From contig NZ_QUNO01000001.1 of the NCBI RefSeq assembly GCF_003387475.1, forward strand, positions 1-64,000: DNA of 64,000 nt, written 5' to 3'. Position numbers and translations under genes: made by a program. The first letter of the stretch is position 1. Each line of letters begins with the position of its first letter. The notes below the pieces were generated by a model that did no database searches, had not been told where the DNA came from, and was given only the letters and a program-made list of their open reading frames with translations. The DNA comes from Kutzneria buriramensis (GTDB lineage: Bacteria; Actinomycetota; Actinomycetes; Mycobacteriales; Pseudonocardiaceae). Below are positions 40,009-48,924 of this stretch, in pieces.

Positions 40009-40689
40009 TTACGGGGTCGTCGAGCTGATTTCCGCGTCGACGGGCTCGTCCTCGGCGGGCTGCTGCTTGTCCTGGCGGTAGTGGATGACGCCGATGACGG
40101 TCGTGGTCACCACGACGCCGAGGGCGATCACCAGGGCGGCGGTCTTCAGCCACGGCACCTGGTCCAGCAGCCCGGTGCCGAAGTAGCCGACGGTCATGAA
40201 CACGCCGACCCACGCGGCGGTGCTGACGATCGAGGCGAGCAGGAACTTCACGGGGTTCATCCGGGCGGCGCCGGCGATGGTGGGCACGACGGTCCGCACC
40301 CACGGCACCATGCGAGCGATCGTCACGGCCCAGAAGCCCCAGCCGTCGAGCAGGCGCTGGGCCCGATCGAGGTTGCGCTTGTTCAGGATCTTGCCGTCGC
40401 GGCGGGCGACGAACTTGTGTCCGGTGCGCCGCGCGAACAGGTAGCCGCACTGCCCGCCGCCGACGCCGGCGGCCCAGGCGAGCCCGGCGAAGATCCACGC
40501 CTGCACGCCGTGGTGCTGCTGCGCGAAGAAGATCCCGGCGGTGAACAGCAGCGAATCGCCGGGAAACAGGAGGCCGATCAGGAAGCCGCACTCGACGAAA
40601 ATGCACACGAGAGCGATCACCGTCAGCACTACGGGGCCGACGGCGTCCAGTGATCCGAAGGCCATCTCGTGCAGGTGCACGCTTGACAC
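40009..40689 (-). CDS. DedA family membrane protein 1
   Basis: A 226-residue DedA/SNARE-associated protein: FVECGFLIGLLFPGDSLLFTAG in the re-entrant N-terminal region and RMVPWVRTVVPTIAGAARM with the conserved Arg residues. DedA proteins move undecaprenyl or other phospholipids across the membrane. First of three in the window. Confidence 0.9.
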   Translation of the reverse strand: MSSVHLHEMAFGSLDAVGPVVLTVIALVCIFVECGFLIGLLFPGDSLLFTAGIFFAQQHHGVQAWIFAGLAWAAGVGGGQCGYLFARRTGHKFVARRDGKILNKRNLDRAQRLLDGWGFWAVTIARMVPWVRTVVPTIAGAARMNPVKFLLASIVSTAAWVGVFMTVGYFGTGLLDQVPWLKTAALVIALGVVVTTTVIGVIHYRQDKQQPAEDEPVDAEISSTTP

Positions 40690-40702
40690 CCTATGTCGTC
40701 AC

Positions 40703-40746
40703 CACGGCGGCTGTCCCCGAACCGTGTGAAGGGGACAGCCGCCGTG
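40703..40746. terminator. 16-bp stem terminator after the DHA2 transporter
   Basis: A perfect stem (arm CACGGCGGCTGTCCCC at 40703-40718 with 40731-40746) and a 12-nt loop lie 12 nt after the transporter stop on the minus strand. There is no T-run. Confidence 0.8.
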
Positions 40747-40758
40747 TCTTATGACCCG

Positions 40759-43332
40759 TTACTCCGAATAGCCCAGTTCCACGTCGTGGACGAGCTCCTG
40801 ACCAGCGGTGACGCGCAGCGCGGCGGCCACCGGCGGGTACCCGCTGGCGATCACGGTGTAGTCACCCTCGGACAGATCCCCGAAGTTGTACTGCCCGTCC
40901 TCACCGGTGGTGGTGACCGCGACGACCTGCCCGTCTGGCGCGACCAGGGTCACCCGCGCGTCGCTGAGCGGCTGTCCGTCGCCCCCGCGGGCCACGCCGC
41001 CGAGCGTCGCGCCGCCGAGCAGCTCCACGTCCCGACGGGTGGTGCCGGCCTCGCCGACGGTCACCGACAGGGCGGTGGGCCGGAACGACTCGGCGCTGAC
41101 GACCAGCGTGTACTCGCCGGACACCAGCTCGGTGAACTGGTACGAGCCGCCGCCGTCGGTGGACCGGGAGCCGACCACCTCGCCGCGGACGTCGGCCAGC
41201 GTCACGGTGGCCTCGACGACCGGCGCGCCGCCGAGCGCCGAGACGACGCCGACCAGCCCGCTGGTGCCGGTGAGCACCACGTCGAAGTTCACCGGGGCGC
41301 CGTTGACCACGACGGTGGAGGCCTGCGGCTGGTGCGAGCCGGCCGAGGCGATCAGCACGTACGTGCCGTTGGACGGCGCGGCCAGGTCGTAGCCGCCGTC
41401 CTGCCCGCTGACGGTCCGCCCGACCTGCTTGCCGTTCAGGTCGATCACGGTCAGCGCGGCGGCGTGCACCGGGCTGCCGTCGGGCCGCCGCACGAAGCCG
41501 GTCACCGGGGTGCCGACGAGGGTGCCGAGGCTGCCCTCCAGGTGCGTGTGACCGTTGCCGTTCACCGCGTGCCGACCGGACTCGAACGGCTCGGTGGCCG
41601 CGGCGACCGCCGCCGGCACCGGCTCGTCGGTCGGGGCGGTCAGCAGCACGCCGTCCTCGGCCGCCTGGGCCTGGATGCCGGACTGCGTGCGCAGCGGCAC
41701 CTCCTTGGTGACCAGGGTCAGGACGAAGGACACGGCGGCCACGATCGCGGCGCCGAGGAACACGATGTGCATCGCGTTCGTGAAGCCCTCCTGGAACGGC
41801 TGGGCCAGGACCGCCGGGTTGAGGTGCTGGATGAACGACGAGTCCTGCAGCGCGCCGCCGGCGTTGCCGCCCTTGAGCGCGGAGAACAGCGGCGCGTTGT
41901 TCGGGTCCTGCACCACCGACGGGGTGTGGATCGCGGTCTGGAACGCCTGCGTCGGCACGATCGCCTTGAAGGCGTCCGCGATCTTGTCGCCGACGGTGCT
42001 GAACAGTAGCGACAGGAACACGGCGGTGCCGACGGTGCCACCCATCGACCGGAAGAAGGTCGCGGACGCGGTCGCCACGCCCATGTCGCGCGGCGGCACC
42101 GCGTTCTGGGTGGCCAGCGTCAGCGTCTGCATGCACAGGCCCAGGCCGATGCCGAAGATCGCCATGTAGATGTCGACCTCGACCAGGCTGGTGTCCCAGT
42201 GCAGCTGGGTGGCGAACAGCACCGCGCCCGCCCCGATCAGCACGGTGCCGAGGATCGGGAAGATCTTGTACCGGCCGGTCCTGGACGTGATGATGCCGGA
42301 GCCCAGAGAGGAGATCATCATCGCCAGCACGAACGGCAGCATGAGCAGGCCCGACTGGGTCGGGGTGTTGCCCTTCACGATCTGGAGGTACTGCGGGATC
42401 ATCGCGATCCCGCCGAACATCGCCACGCCGACCAGCAGACCGGTGACCGAGGTCAGGCTGAACACCGAGCTGCGGAACAGCCGCAGCGGGATCAGGGCGT
42501 CGTCCTTGGCGTAGTGCTCGGCGACCACGAAGGCGATCAGGCCGACGGCGCCGACGATGTAGCAGATCCAGGCGTCCTGCGAGGTCCAGCCCCACTCACG
42601 CCCCTGCTCGGCGACGATCAGCAGCGGCACCAGGCCGATGGTGATGAACGCCGACCCCAGCCAGTCGATGCGCCGCTTCACGTTGGACGCCCGGCGCGGC
42701 AGGTTGAGCACGATGGCGACGACCGCGAAGGCGACGATGCCGATCGGCACGTTCACCAGGAACACCCAGCGCCAGCCGTCGATGCCCAGGATGCTGGACT
42801 GGCCGGCCAGGGCGCCGCCGATGACCGGGCCGAGCACGCTCGAGGTGCCGAACACGGCCAGGAACATGCCCTGGTAGCGGGCCCGCTCGCGGGGCGGCAC
42901 GATGTCGCCGATGATGGCCAGCGCGAGCGACATCAGGCCGCCGGCGCCGATGCCCTGGAACGCGCGGAACGCGGCCAGCTCGTACATCGAGGTGGAGAAG
43001 GTGCAGGCCAGCGAGCCGGCCACGAAGATGAAGATCGCGGCCAGGTAGAAGGGCTTCCGGCCGTACATGTCGGACAACTTGCCGTACAGCGGCGTGGCGA
43101 TGGTCGAGGTGATCAGGTAGGCGGTGGTCGCCCAGGCCTGCTCGTCCAGGCCGTGCAGCTGGTCGGCGATGGTGCGGATGGCGGTGGAGACGATGGTCTG
43201 GTCCAGCGCCGCCAGGAACATGCCCAGCATCAGGCCGGACAGGATGGTGAGAATCTGTCGGTGGGTGAACGTCCCCGGGGCGTGCTCTGCCTTCGAGGTC
43301 TTCGCCGCCACCGGAGCGGCCGTGCTCGTCAT
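40759..43332 (-). CDS. DHA2-type MFS exporter fused to three carboxypeptidase-regulatory-like domains
   Basis: An 857-residue protein. Residues 1-560 are a 14-helix drug exporter of the DHA2 family (LAALDQTIVSTAIRTIADQL in helix 1; YGKLSDMYGRKPF; AFQGIGAGGLMSLALAIIGD; LGPVIGGALAG motif C). Residues 600-857 are three beta-sandwich repeats of about 80 residues each, with the phrases GFVRRPDGSPVHAAALTVID, GLVGVVSALGGAPVVEATVTLAD and GGVARGGDGQPLSDARVTLV, typical of carboxypeptidase-regulatory-like/transthyretin-like domains. By the even helix count this extension should face the cytoplasm. ATG 43332 overlaps the MarR gene stop. Longer in-frame reading through MarR territory is not real. Likely repressed by that MarR. 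Confidence 0.92.
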   Translation of the reverse strand: MTSTAAPVAAKTSKAEHAPGTFTHRQILTILSGLMLGMFLAALDQTIVSTAIRTIADQLHGLDEQAWATTAYLITSTIATPLYGKLSDMYGRKPFYLAAIFIFVAGSLACTFSTSMYELAAFRAFQGIGAGGLMSLALAIIGDIVPPRERARYQGMFLAVFGTSSVLGPVIGGALAGQSSILGIDGWRWVFLVNVPIGIVAFAVVAIVLNLPRRASNVKRRIDWLGSAFITIGLVPLLIVAEQGREWGWTSQDAWICYIVGAVGLIAFVVAEHYAKDDALIPLRLFRSSVFSLTSVTGLLVGVAMFGGIAMIPQYLQIVKGNTPTQSGLLMLPFVLAMMISSLGSGIITSRTGRYKIFPILGTVLIGAGAVLFATQLHWDTSLVEVDIYMAIFGIGLGLCMQTLTLATQNAVPPRDMGVATASATFFRSMGGTVGTAVFLSLLFSTVGDKIADAFKAIVPTQAFQTAIHTPSVVQDPNNAPLFSALKGGNAGGALQDSSFIQHLNPAVLAQPFQEGFTNAMHIVFLGAAIVAAVSFVLTLVTKEVPLRTQSGIQAQAAEDGVLLTAPTDEPVPAAVAAATEPFESGRHAVNGNGHTHLEGSLGTLVGTPVTGFVRRPDGSPVHAAALTVIDLNGKQVGRTVSGQDGGYDLAAPSNGTYVLIASAGSHQPQASTVVVNGAPVNFDVVLTGTSGLVGVVSALGGAPVVEATVTLADVRGEVVGSRSTDGGGSYQFTELVSGEYTLVVSAESFRPTALSVTVGEAGTTRRDVELLGGATLGGVARGGDGQPLSDARVTLVAPDGQVVAVTTTGEDGQYNFGDLSEGDYTVIASGYPPVAAALRVTAGQELVHDVELGYSE

Positions 43333-43826
43333 CGTGTTGCCTTTCGCTGCTCGGCGATCGCGGTGGCCATCTGCGGTCGGTAGTTCTCGATGTCGGTGTT
43401 GAGCGCGTCGAACAGCTCCACGAGCTGGTGGCGGCGCTCCATCGGCCAGGTGCCGAGCATCTGGTCGATGTGGTGGTTGCGCTTGGCGCGCAGGTCGTCG
43501 AAGAGTTGGCGGCCGGCGGCGGTCGCGGCCAGCAGGCACGCGCGCCCGTCCAGCGGGTCGGCCCGCCGCTCGACCAGGCCGGCGCGGACCAGCTGGGCCA
43601 CCTGCCGGCTGACCGTGGACGGGTCGGAGTGGACGGCGTCGGCCAGCGCGCTGGTGCGCTGCGGGCCGTTGATGACCAGGTGGGCCATCAGCATGTAGCC
43701 GGCCTTCTCCACGCCGTGCGGCTTGTCGTGGAACTGGTGGTTGGCGCGCTCGAGCAGCCGAAGGAAGCGGACCAGCTGGAGCCCCAGCTGGTCGGCGTTG
43801 TCCAGCCGCTCCTGGGTCGTCTCCAT
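43329..43826 (-). CDS. MarR family regulator of the DHA2 exporter
   Basis: A 165-residue winged-helix repressor (RTSALADAVHSDPSTVSRQVAQLVRAGLVERRADPLDGRA). First gene of the MarR-transporter operon, overlapping by ATGA. Such pairs respond to toxic small molecules that the pump exports. Candidate operator at 43857-43874. Confidence 0.92.
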   Translation of the reverse strand: METTQERLDNADQLGLQLVRFLRLLERANHQFHDKPHGVEKAGYMLMAHLVINGPQRTSALADAVHSDPSTVSRQVAQLVRAGLVERRADPLDGRACLLAATAAGRQLFDDLRAKRNHHIDQMLGTWPMERRHQLVELFDALNTDIENYRPQMATAIAEQRKATR

Positions 43827-43856
43827 GTCCTACCTCCCTCGAAGATCGATGGTTGC

Positions 43857-43874
43857 TCCAACCAATCAGTTGGA
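43857..43874. promoter_or_regulatory. MarR operator candidate
   Basis: TCCAAC-CAATCA-GTTGGA, 6-bp arms with a 6-nt spacer, 31 nt before the MarR start, in the divergent spacer with the FAD-oxidase gene. Confidence 0.55.
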
Positions 43875-43961
43875 TAGTACAAGCATCTGTCCGAAGAGAG
43901 TAGTGGGCAAGTCCAATGGTTGTGAAACTCAACACTCGACCGGGTGACTACGGTGAACTGC

Positions 43962-45344
43962 ATGAACGCCGTCGTTCAGTCCCTCCAGGAAGCGCTCGGA
44001 TCCGACTCCGTGCGGGTCGATCCGGACGTCACCGCCACCTACAGCCGGGACATGATGCCGCTGGCGCCGGTCGGGCAGCCGCTGGCCGTGGTCTTCCCGA
44101 ATGACGTCGAGCAGGTGCAGACGGTGGTCCGCGTCTGCGGCGAGGCGGGGGTGCCGATCGTGCCGCGCGGCGCCGGCAGCGGGCTGTCCGGCGCGGCCAA
44201 CGCCGTCGACGGCTGCGTGATGCTGGTGACCACCCGGATGAACACCATCCTGGAGATCGACCCGGACAACCGGCTCGCCGTCGTGGAGCCCGGCGTGGTC
44301 AACCTCGACCTGCGCGACGCCGTGGAGAAGCACGGGCTGTTCTACCCGCCGGACCCCTCCAGCTACGACTGGTGCTCCATCGGGGGCAACCTGTCCACCA
44401 ACGCCGGCGGCCTGTGCTGCGTCAAGTACGGCGTGACCACGGACTCGGTGCTGGGTCTCGAAGTGGTTCTCGCGGACGGCTCCCTCCTGAAGACGGGCAG
44501 GCGCACGGTCAAGGGGGTTGCCGGCTACGACCTGACGAAACTCTTCGTCGGCAGCGAGGGCACGCTCGGCGTGATCACCAAGGCCGTGCTGGCGCTGCGG
44601 CCGCTGCCGCAGGCCCCGGCCACGCTGATGGCCGCCTTCAGCACGACCGAGGCGGCCGGCGTGGCCGTGACGAACATCGTGCGCAGCGGCACCGTGCCGT
44701 CGCTGATGGAGATCATGGACTCCGTCTCCATCAAGGCGGTCGAGCAGCACCTGAACACCGAGGTCGGGCCGCCCGGCTGCGAGGCGCTGCTGCTGTGCCA
44801 GTCCGACTCCGGCGGCGAGGTCGCCCGGCTGGAGCTGGAGAAGGTCGAGCTGGCCTGCCAGGCCGCCGGCGCGGACCTGACGTACGTGACGACCGATCTG
44901 GCCGAGGGCAAGATGCTGCTCACCGCGCGGCGGGCGGTGCTGACCGCGCTGGAGGTCTACGGCGCCTGGCTCACCGACGACGTGTGCGTGCCGCGGACCG
45001 CGATCGCCGACCTGATCGCCGGCTGCCAGCGGATCGGCGAGCGGAACCGGGTGAAGGTCGCGGTGGTCGGGCACGCCGGCGACGGCAACATGCACCCGAC
45101 GATGGTCTACGACCCCGCCGACGCCGACGAGTTCGCCCGCGCCCGCGTCGCCTTCGACGAGATCCTGGAGCTGGGGCTGGGCCTGGGCGGCACGGTCACC
45201 GGCGAGCACGGCGTCGGCAAGATCAAGCGGGAGTGGCTGGCCCGGGAGATCGGGCCGGTCGGACTGGCGGTGCACCGCTCGATCAAGCAGGCGCTGGACC
45301 CGGGCAACCTGTTCAACCCGGGGTCCATGTTCGCTATGGAGTAG
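43962..45344 (+). CDS. FAD-linked oxidase (glycolate oxidase GlcD / D-lactate dehydrogenase type)
   Basis: About 460 residues. N-terminal FAD_binding_4 domain (VVFPNDVEQVQTVVRVCGEAGVPIVPRGAGSGLSGAA; NLSTNAGGLCCVKYG) and C-terminal domain with the metal/substrate-site phrases VGHAGDGNMHP and GEHGVGKIKREWL. Members oxidise 2-hydroxy acids such as glycolate or D-lactate. No iron-sulfur partner gene is adjacent. ATG 43962 or GTG 43944. Confidence 0.92.
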   Translation: MNAVVQSLQEALGSDSVRVDPDVTATYSRDMMPLAPVGQPLAVVFPNDVEQVQTVVRVCGEAGVPIVPRGAGSGLSGAANAVDGCVMLVTTRMNTILEIDPDNRLAVVEPGVVNLDLRDAVEKHGLFYPPDPSSYDWCSIGGNLSTNAGGLCCVKYGVTTDSVLGLEVVLADGSLLKTGRRTVKGVAGYDLTKLFVGSEGTLGVITKAVLALRPLPQAPATLMAAFSTTEAAGVAVTNIVRSGTVPSLMEIMDSVSIKAVEQHLNTEVGPPGCEALLLCQSDSGGEVARLELEKVELACQAAGADLTYVTTDLAEGKMLLTARRAVLTALEVYGAWLTDDVCVPRTAIADLIAGCQRIGERNRVKVAVVGHAGDGNMHPTMVYDPADADEFARARVAFDEILELGLGLGGTVTGEHGVGKIKREWLAREIGPVGLAVHRSIKQALDPGNLFNPGSMFAME

Positions 45345-45960
45345 GCCGGAAACCCACCTGCCGCAACACCTTCAGCACGAAATCGCCCACGTCCTCGTGC
45401 CGCGGCGGCGCCAGCAGCCGGTAGAACAGCGACCCGATGATGATGTCCACGATCACCTCGGGGTCGGCGTCCGCCGGCAGCAGACCCTCGCGAATCGCGC
45501 GCCGGATCAGGCGGACGCCGCCCTCCCGGCGCTTCGCGCCGGACGCCGCCCAGAAGGCGTCGAAGAGCTCCGGGTGGCTGAAGGTGGAGCCCATGAGCTG
45601 GGCCAGCAGCGGGGCCAGCCGGCGGTCGGCGATGGACTCGGCCATCGAGCCGACCATCCGCGCCATGACCTCCGGGTACGGCAGCGTGTCGTACTCCTCG
45701 TCGGTCAGTTCGGGCGCGTTGCGGCCGTAGACGATCGCCTGCGCCAGCAGCTCCTCCTTGGACGACCAGCGCCGGTACACGGTCAGCCGGGCCACGCCGG
45801 CCCGCTTGGCGATCTGCTCGATGCTGGTGCCGTCGACCCCGCGCTCCGCGAACAGCTCCAGCGCCGCCCGCAGGATCGCCGCGTCGGCCTCGGGGTCCCG
45901 GGGCCGACCGGCGGTCTTCAGCTCATCGGCCCGATTTTGATCAGCGCGGTTTCCAGCCAC
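45334..45960 (-). CDS. TetR family transcriptional regulator
   Basis: A 208-residue regulator: DAAILRAALELFAERGVDGTSIEQIAKRAGVARLTVYRRWSSKEELLAQA. The GTG 45960 overlaps the end of the monooxygenase gene by 43 nt and has AAGG 8 nt before it. The last 11 nt overlap the convergent oxidase gene. It follows the monooxygenase it probably controls, via the palindrome at 47325-47353. Confidence 0.88.
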   Translation of the reverse strand: MAGNRADQNRADELKTAGRPRDPEADAAILRAALELFAERGVDGTSIEQIAKRAGVARLTVYRRWSSKEELLAQAIVYGRNAPELTDEEYDTLPYPEVMARMVGSMAESIADRRLAPLLAQLMGSTFSHPELFDAFWAASGAKRREGGVRLIRRAIREGLLPADADPEVIVDIIIGSLFYRLLAPPRHEDVGDFVLKVLRQVGFRPTP

Positions 45961-47309
45961 GTGCGTAGCCTTGCCGGTGACGGCCGTCCGTGCCAAGCCA
46001 GGTGTCCGTCGGGGCGGACCAGCTTGAGCTCGGGGCCGGTCTCCACGAGCAGGTCCTCGCCGAGATGCTGTTGGGCGACGGCCACGTGCGGGTCGTTCTC
46101 GGTGGGCACCACCAGCACCCAGCGGCCGTCGGTCCAGCGGGCGGCGATCTCGGGGTCCCGGTCGCCGTACGGGCCGAGTGGCCCGCGCCGGTAGCTGGTC
46201 GCCAGCTGGCTGGTCCGTTCGAACAACTTCCGTTGCGCCAGCGGGAGATTGAACAGCGGGAGCAGCACCGCGTCCCGGAGCAGCCGACGCCAGAAGCCGA
46301 GGCCCAGCACGAAGGACGTCAGGGCGGTGGTGCCGCTCAACACCTCCTGGGCGATCGGCCGCCGCTCCTGTTCGTACGTGTCGAGCAGGCCGTCCCCGGC
46401 CCGGCCGTTGATCACCATGGCCAGCTTCCACGCCAGGTTCTCGGCGTCGCCGATGCCGGTGTTCATACCCTGGCCACTGAACGGGCTGTGCACGTGTGCC
46501 GCGTCGCCGGCGAGCAGGATCCGGCCCTTGCGGTACGTGCCGGCCAGCCGTCGGTGGATGGTGAACGAGGACGTCCAGTCGCAGGCCTTGAACTCGGCTC
46601 GCAGTCCCGTCCGCGCCGGCAGCATCGTCCGCAGCTCGGTCAGCACATCGACCGGCTCCGTGCCGGGGAAGTCGCCCTGGATCCGCCAGAGATCGTTGCC
46701 GGGCAACGGGAACGCCGCGAACATGCCGGCGGTGCCGAGCCAGGTCGTCACGCCGTCGCGCGGCAGCGACCAGTCCAGGTGGACGTCGGCGAACAGGAAC
46801 CGTTCCGCCAGCGGGACGCCAGGGAAGTCGATACCGGCGAGCTTGCGGACGGTGCTGTGCGCCCCGTCGCAGCCGAGCAGCCAGTCGCCGTGAATGTCCT
46901 CGCCCGCCCGCACCGTGACGCCGTCGGCGTCCTGGCTGACGTCCGTGACGGCCGTGCCCCATTCGACCTTGCCGCCGAGCTCGGACAGGCGGTCCCGCAA
47001 CGACTTCTCGATCTCCGACTGGCCGATCAGCGCCCCCTGGCCCCGCATCCGGTCCAGCCGCAGCGTCATCACCGGCTTGCCGCCGGCGATGGCCTTGACG
47101 TAGCGGATGTCCATGCCGCGCTCCGGCAGGTCGCCGAGCGCCCGCACGCGGTTGAGCACCTCCGCGCCGCGCGGCTGCACGCCCAGCGCACGGGACGTCG
47201 TCGCCGGCCCGTCCGCCGCGTCCAGCACCCGCACCGGCACGCCGCGTTGCAGCAGGGCGCACGCCGCCGTCAGGCCGGTCGGCCCCGCACCCACGATCAG
47301 CACCGTCAT
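45918..47309 (-). CDS. Class A FAD-dependent aromatic monooxygenase
   Basis: A 463-residue flavoprotein: GxGxxG in VGAGPTGLTAACALLQRG, DG motif GCDGAHSTVRK, GD motif GRILLAGDAAHVHSPFSGQGMNTGIGDAENLAWKL. The family hydroxylates phenols and polyketide aromatics with NAD(P)H and oxygen; some inactivate antibiotics such as tetracycline or rifamycin. The substrate is unknown. With the TetR gene downstream and the operator in front, it is likely induced by its substrate. Confidence 0.92.
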   Translation of the reverse strand: MTVLIVGAGPTGLTAACALLQRGVPVRVLDAADGPATTSRALGVQPRGAEVLNRVRALGDLPERGMDIRYVKAIAGGKPVMTLRLDRMRGQGALIGQSEIEKSLRDRLSELGGKVEWGTAVTDVSQDADGVTVRAGEDIHGDWLLGCDGAHSTVRKLAGIDFPGVPLAERFLFADVHLDWSLPRDGVTTWLGTAGMFAAFPLPGNDLWRIQGDFPGTEPVDVLTELRTMLPARTGLRAEFKACDWTSSFTIHRRLAGTYRKGRILLAGDAAHVHSPFSGQGMNTGIGDAENLAWKLAMVINGRAGDGLLDTYEQERRPIAQEVLSGTTALTSFVLGLGFWRRLLRDAVLLPLFNLPLAQRKLFERTSQLATSYRRGPLGPYGDRDPEIAARWTDGRWVLVVPTENDPHVAVAQQHLGEDLLVETGPELKLVRPDGHLAWHGRPSPARLRTWLETALIKIGPMS

Positions 47310-47324
47310 GACCCCTCCCCAGGG

Positions 47325-47353
47325 TTTGTAAACAGTACAGCACTGTTTACAAA
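47325..47353. promoter_or_regulatory. TetR operator in front of the monooxygenase
   Basis: Perfect 12-bp arms TTTGTAAACAGT / ACTGTTTACAAA with a 5-nt spacer, 16 nt before the monooxygenase start. Size and position fit TetR repression of the monooxygenase-TetR operon. Confidence 0.88.
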
Positions 47354-47360
47354 TTGGAGC

Positions 47361-47389
47361 AGAAGAAACCGCCCCCGTCCAGGGGGCGG
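47361..47389 (-). terminator. Intrinsic terminator of the second DedA gene
   Basis: An 8-bp stem CCGCCCCC/GGGGGCGG (47369-47376 with 47382-47389), followed on the minus strand by TTTCTTCT, 14 nt after the DedA stop. Confidence 0.87.
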
Positions 47390-47402
47390 CGTCGACTGGT
47401 GG

Positions 47403-48155
47403 TCAGCGGATGCGGTCGATGCGTTGGGTGGCGTCCATCTCCTCGGCCTGCACGTCGAACTGCTGGGTGGCGTCCAGGGCCGGGCCCACCGCCTCCCGCG
47501 CGATCCGCTCGCGGCGGGCCTTGATGACCTCGAACGCGATCGGGATGACCGACAGCACCGGGATGGCGATCAGGAAGATCTCCAGGTGGTCGTGCACCAG
47601 CGACACCTGGCCGAGGAAGAAGCCGAGCAGCGGCACGGCGACCGCCCACAGCACGCCGCCGATCGCGGAGTACGTGAAGTACTTGCGCTGGTCCATCTTG
47701 CCGATGCCGGCGACCGCGGTGATGAACGTGCGCACGATGGGCACGAAGCGGGCCAGGATGATGGCCCGCGCGCCGTAGCGCTCGAAGAACTCGTGTGTGC
47801 GCTCGATGTGCTTGCGCTTGAAGATCTTGGAATCCGGGTTGCTGAACAGCTTCGGGCCGATCGCGGCGCCGATGTAGTAGCCGGTCACGTTGCCGACGAC
47901 CGCGCACACCGAGAGGATCACGCAGGCCAGCCAGATCGGCATGTCCACCACGTGCTGGGCGATCAGCAGGCCGAGGGTGAACAGCAGCGTGTCGCCGGGG
48001 ATCAGGAAGCCGATCAGGATGCCGCAGTCGGCGAAGATCAGCAGAGCCACGCCCAGGAAGACGTACGGCCCCAGGCCCTGGAGGATGGTGTTGGCGTCGA
48101 GCCAACCCGGCAGGGCGACGATGGTGGTCGTGCTCGCGGCGATCGCGGTGGTCAC
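47403..48155 (-). CDS. DedA family membrane protein 2
   Basis: A 250-residue DedA protein (IFADCGILIGFLIPGDTLLFTLG; RFVPIVRTFITAVAGIGKMD). It has a longer C-terminal cytoplasmic tail (40 residues, charged) than the first. Role in lipid-carrier flipping is inferred from the family. Confidence 0.92.
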   Translation of the reverse strand: MTTAIAASTTTIVALPGWLDANTILQGLGPYVFLGVALLIFADCGILIGFLIPGDTLLFTLGLLIAQHVVDMPIWLACVILSVCAVVGNVTGYYIGAAIGPKLFSNPDSKIFKRKHIERTHEFFERYGARAIILARFVPIVRTFITAVAGIGKMDQRKYFTYSAIGGVLWAVAVPLLGFFLGQVSLVHDHLEIFLIAIPVLSVIPIAFEVIKARRERIAREAVGPALDATQQFDVQAEEMDATQRIDRIR

Positions 48156-48192
48156 GATTCACCAAGGTACAGGTGCTCCCTGAGTGCCCGAT

Positions 48193-48843
48193 TCAGAGCA
48201 TGCTGAGCACGGCCGCGACGGCCCCGCCGGCCAGGCCCAGCACCAGCGCGAACAGCAGGATCAACCAGCCCGGAACCTGGCCCGGCTGGGCCGGCATCTT
48301 CGTGGTCGGCACCGCCCGGGTCACCGGCTCCGGCGGCAGGTGGTCGAACTCGCCGACCGGCGGGCCGACCGTGCTGCCCACCTCGGTGCCGGAGATCAGC
48401 CCGAAGCCGGGGCCGCCGACCGGGCCGTACAGGTTCTCCAGCGGCGAGAACCGCTCGGTGTCGTAGTGCTGCTGGGCGTTGTTGATCCGGATGGTGGCCA
48501 GCTCGCCGGTCATCGGGCCGGAGGAGAGCTCGCGCAGCACCATCTCCTCGGTGAACGGCGTGTCCGCCGTCCGGCCGGGCGGCTCGGCCAGGGCGTCGTC
48601 GAGGGTGACGGCCTTGGCCTTGGTGAACGTGTCCGGCTCGGGCTGCTCCTCGGCCTTGTCGGCCACGGCCTCGTCGTCGACGGGATCGTCCTCGACGGCC
48701 GGCGCCGGCTCGGCCTCGGGCTTCGGGGCGTCGGCCGCCTCCGTCAGAACCGCGGGCAGCGGCGGCATCGTCACCGGCGTGCTCACCGCCTGGGCGCGCA
48801 GCGCCTCCGCCAGCAGCCGCTCCGGGTCGTCGGACTTGCTCAC
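48193..48843 (-). CDS. Hypothetical protein with C-terminal membrane anchor
   Basis: About 216 residues: an acidic, Ala/Pro/Glu-rich probably disordered first half and a single C-terminal hydrophobic helix (GWLILLFALVLGLAGGAVAAVLSM), so a tail-anchored topology. No domain recognised. Starts at GTG 48843 or 48852; the further upstream start at 48906 is less likely. Confidence 0.68.
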   Translation of the reverse strand: MSKSDDPERLLAEALRAQAVSTPVTMPPLPAVLTEAADAPKPEAEPAPAVEDDPVDDEAVADKAEEQPEPDTFTKAKAVTLDDALAEPPGRTADTPFTEEMVLRELSSGPMTGELATIRINNAQQHYDTERFSPLENLYGPVGGPGFGLISGTEVGSTVGPPVGEFDHLPPEPVTRAVPTTKMPAQPGQVPGWLILLFALVLGLAGGAVAAVLSML

Positions 48844-48924
48844 GGAGACCACGTTAGTTGCTTCTGGGCACGCGGAGCAGCCGGGTCGCGGGGAAAGCGC
48901 CGGCATCCACCGCTCGGGTGAGGG

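Noticed and set aside
40759-43935. MFS protein with a much longer N terminus reading through the MarR region
   Set aside because: The extension is a shifted-frame shadow of marR; the ATG at 43332 overlapping the MarR stop is the natural start.
45334-47343. TetR fused to an upstream frame over the monooxygenase
   Set aside because: The upstream part is a shadow of the monooxygenase; the TetR protein begins at GTG 45960.
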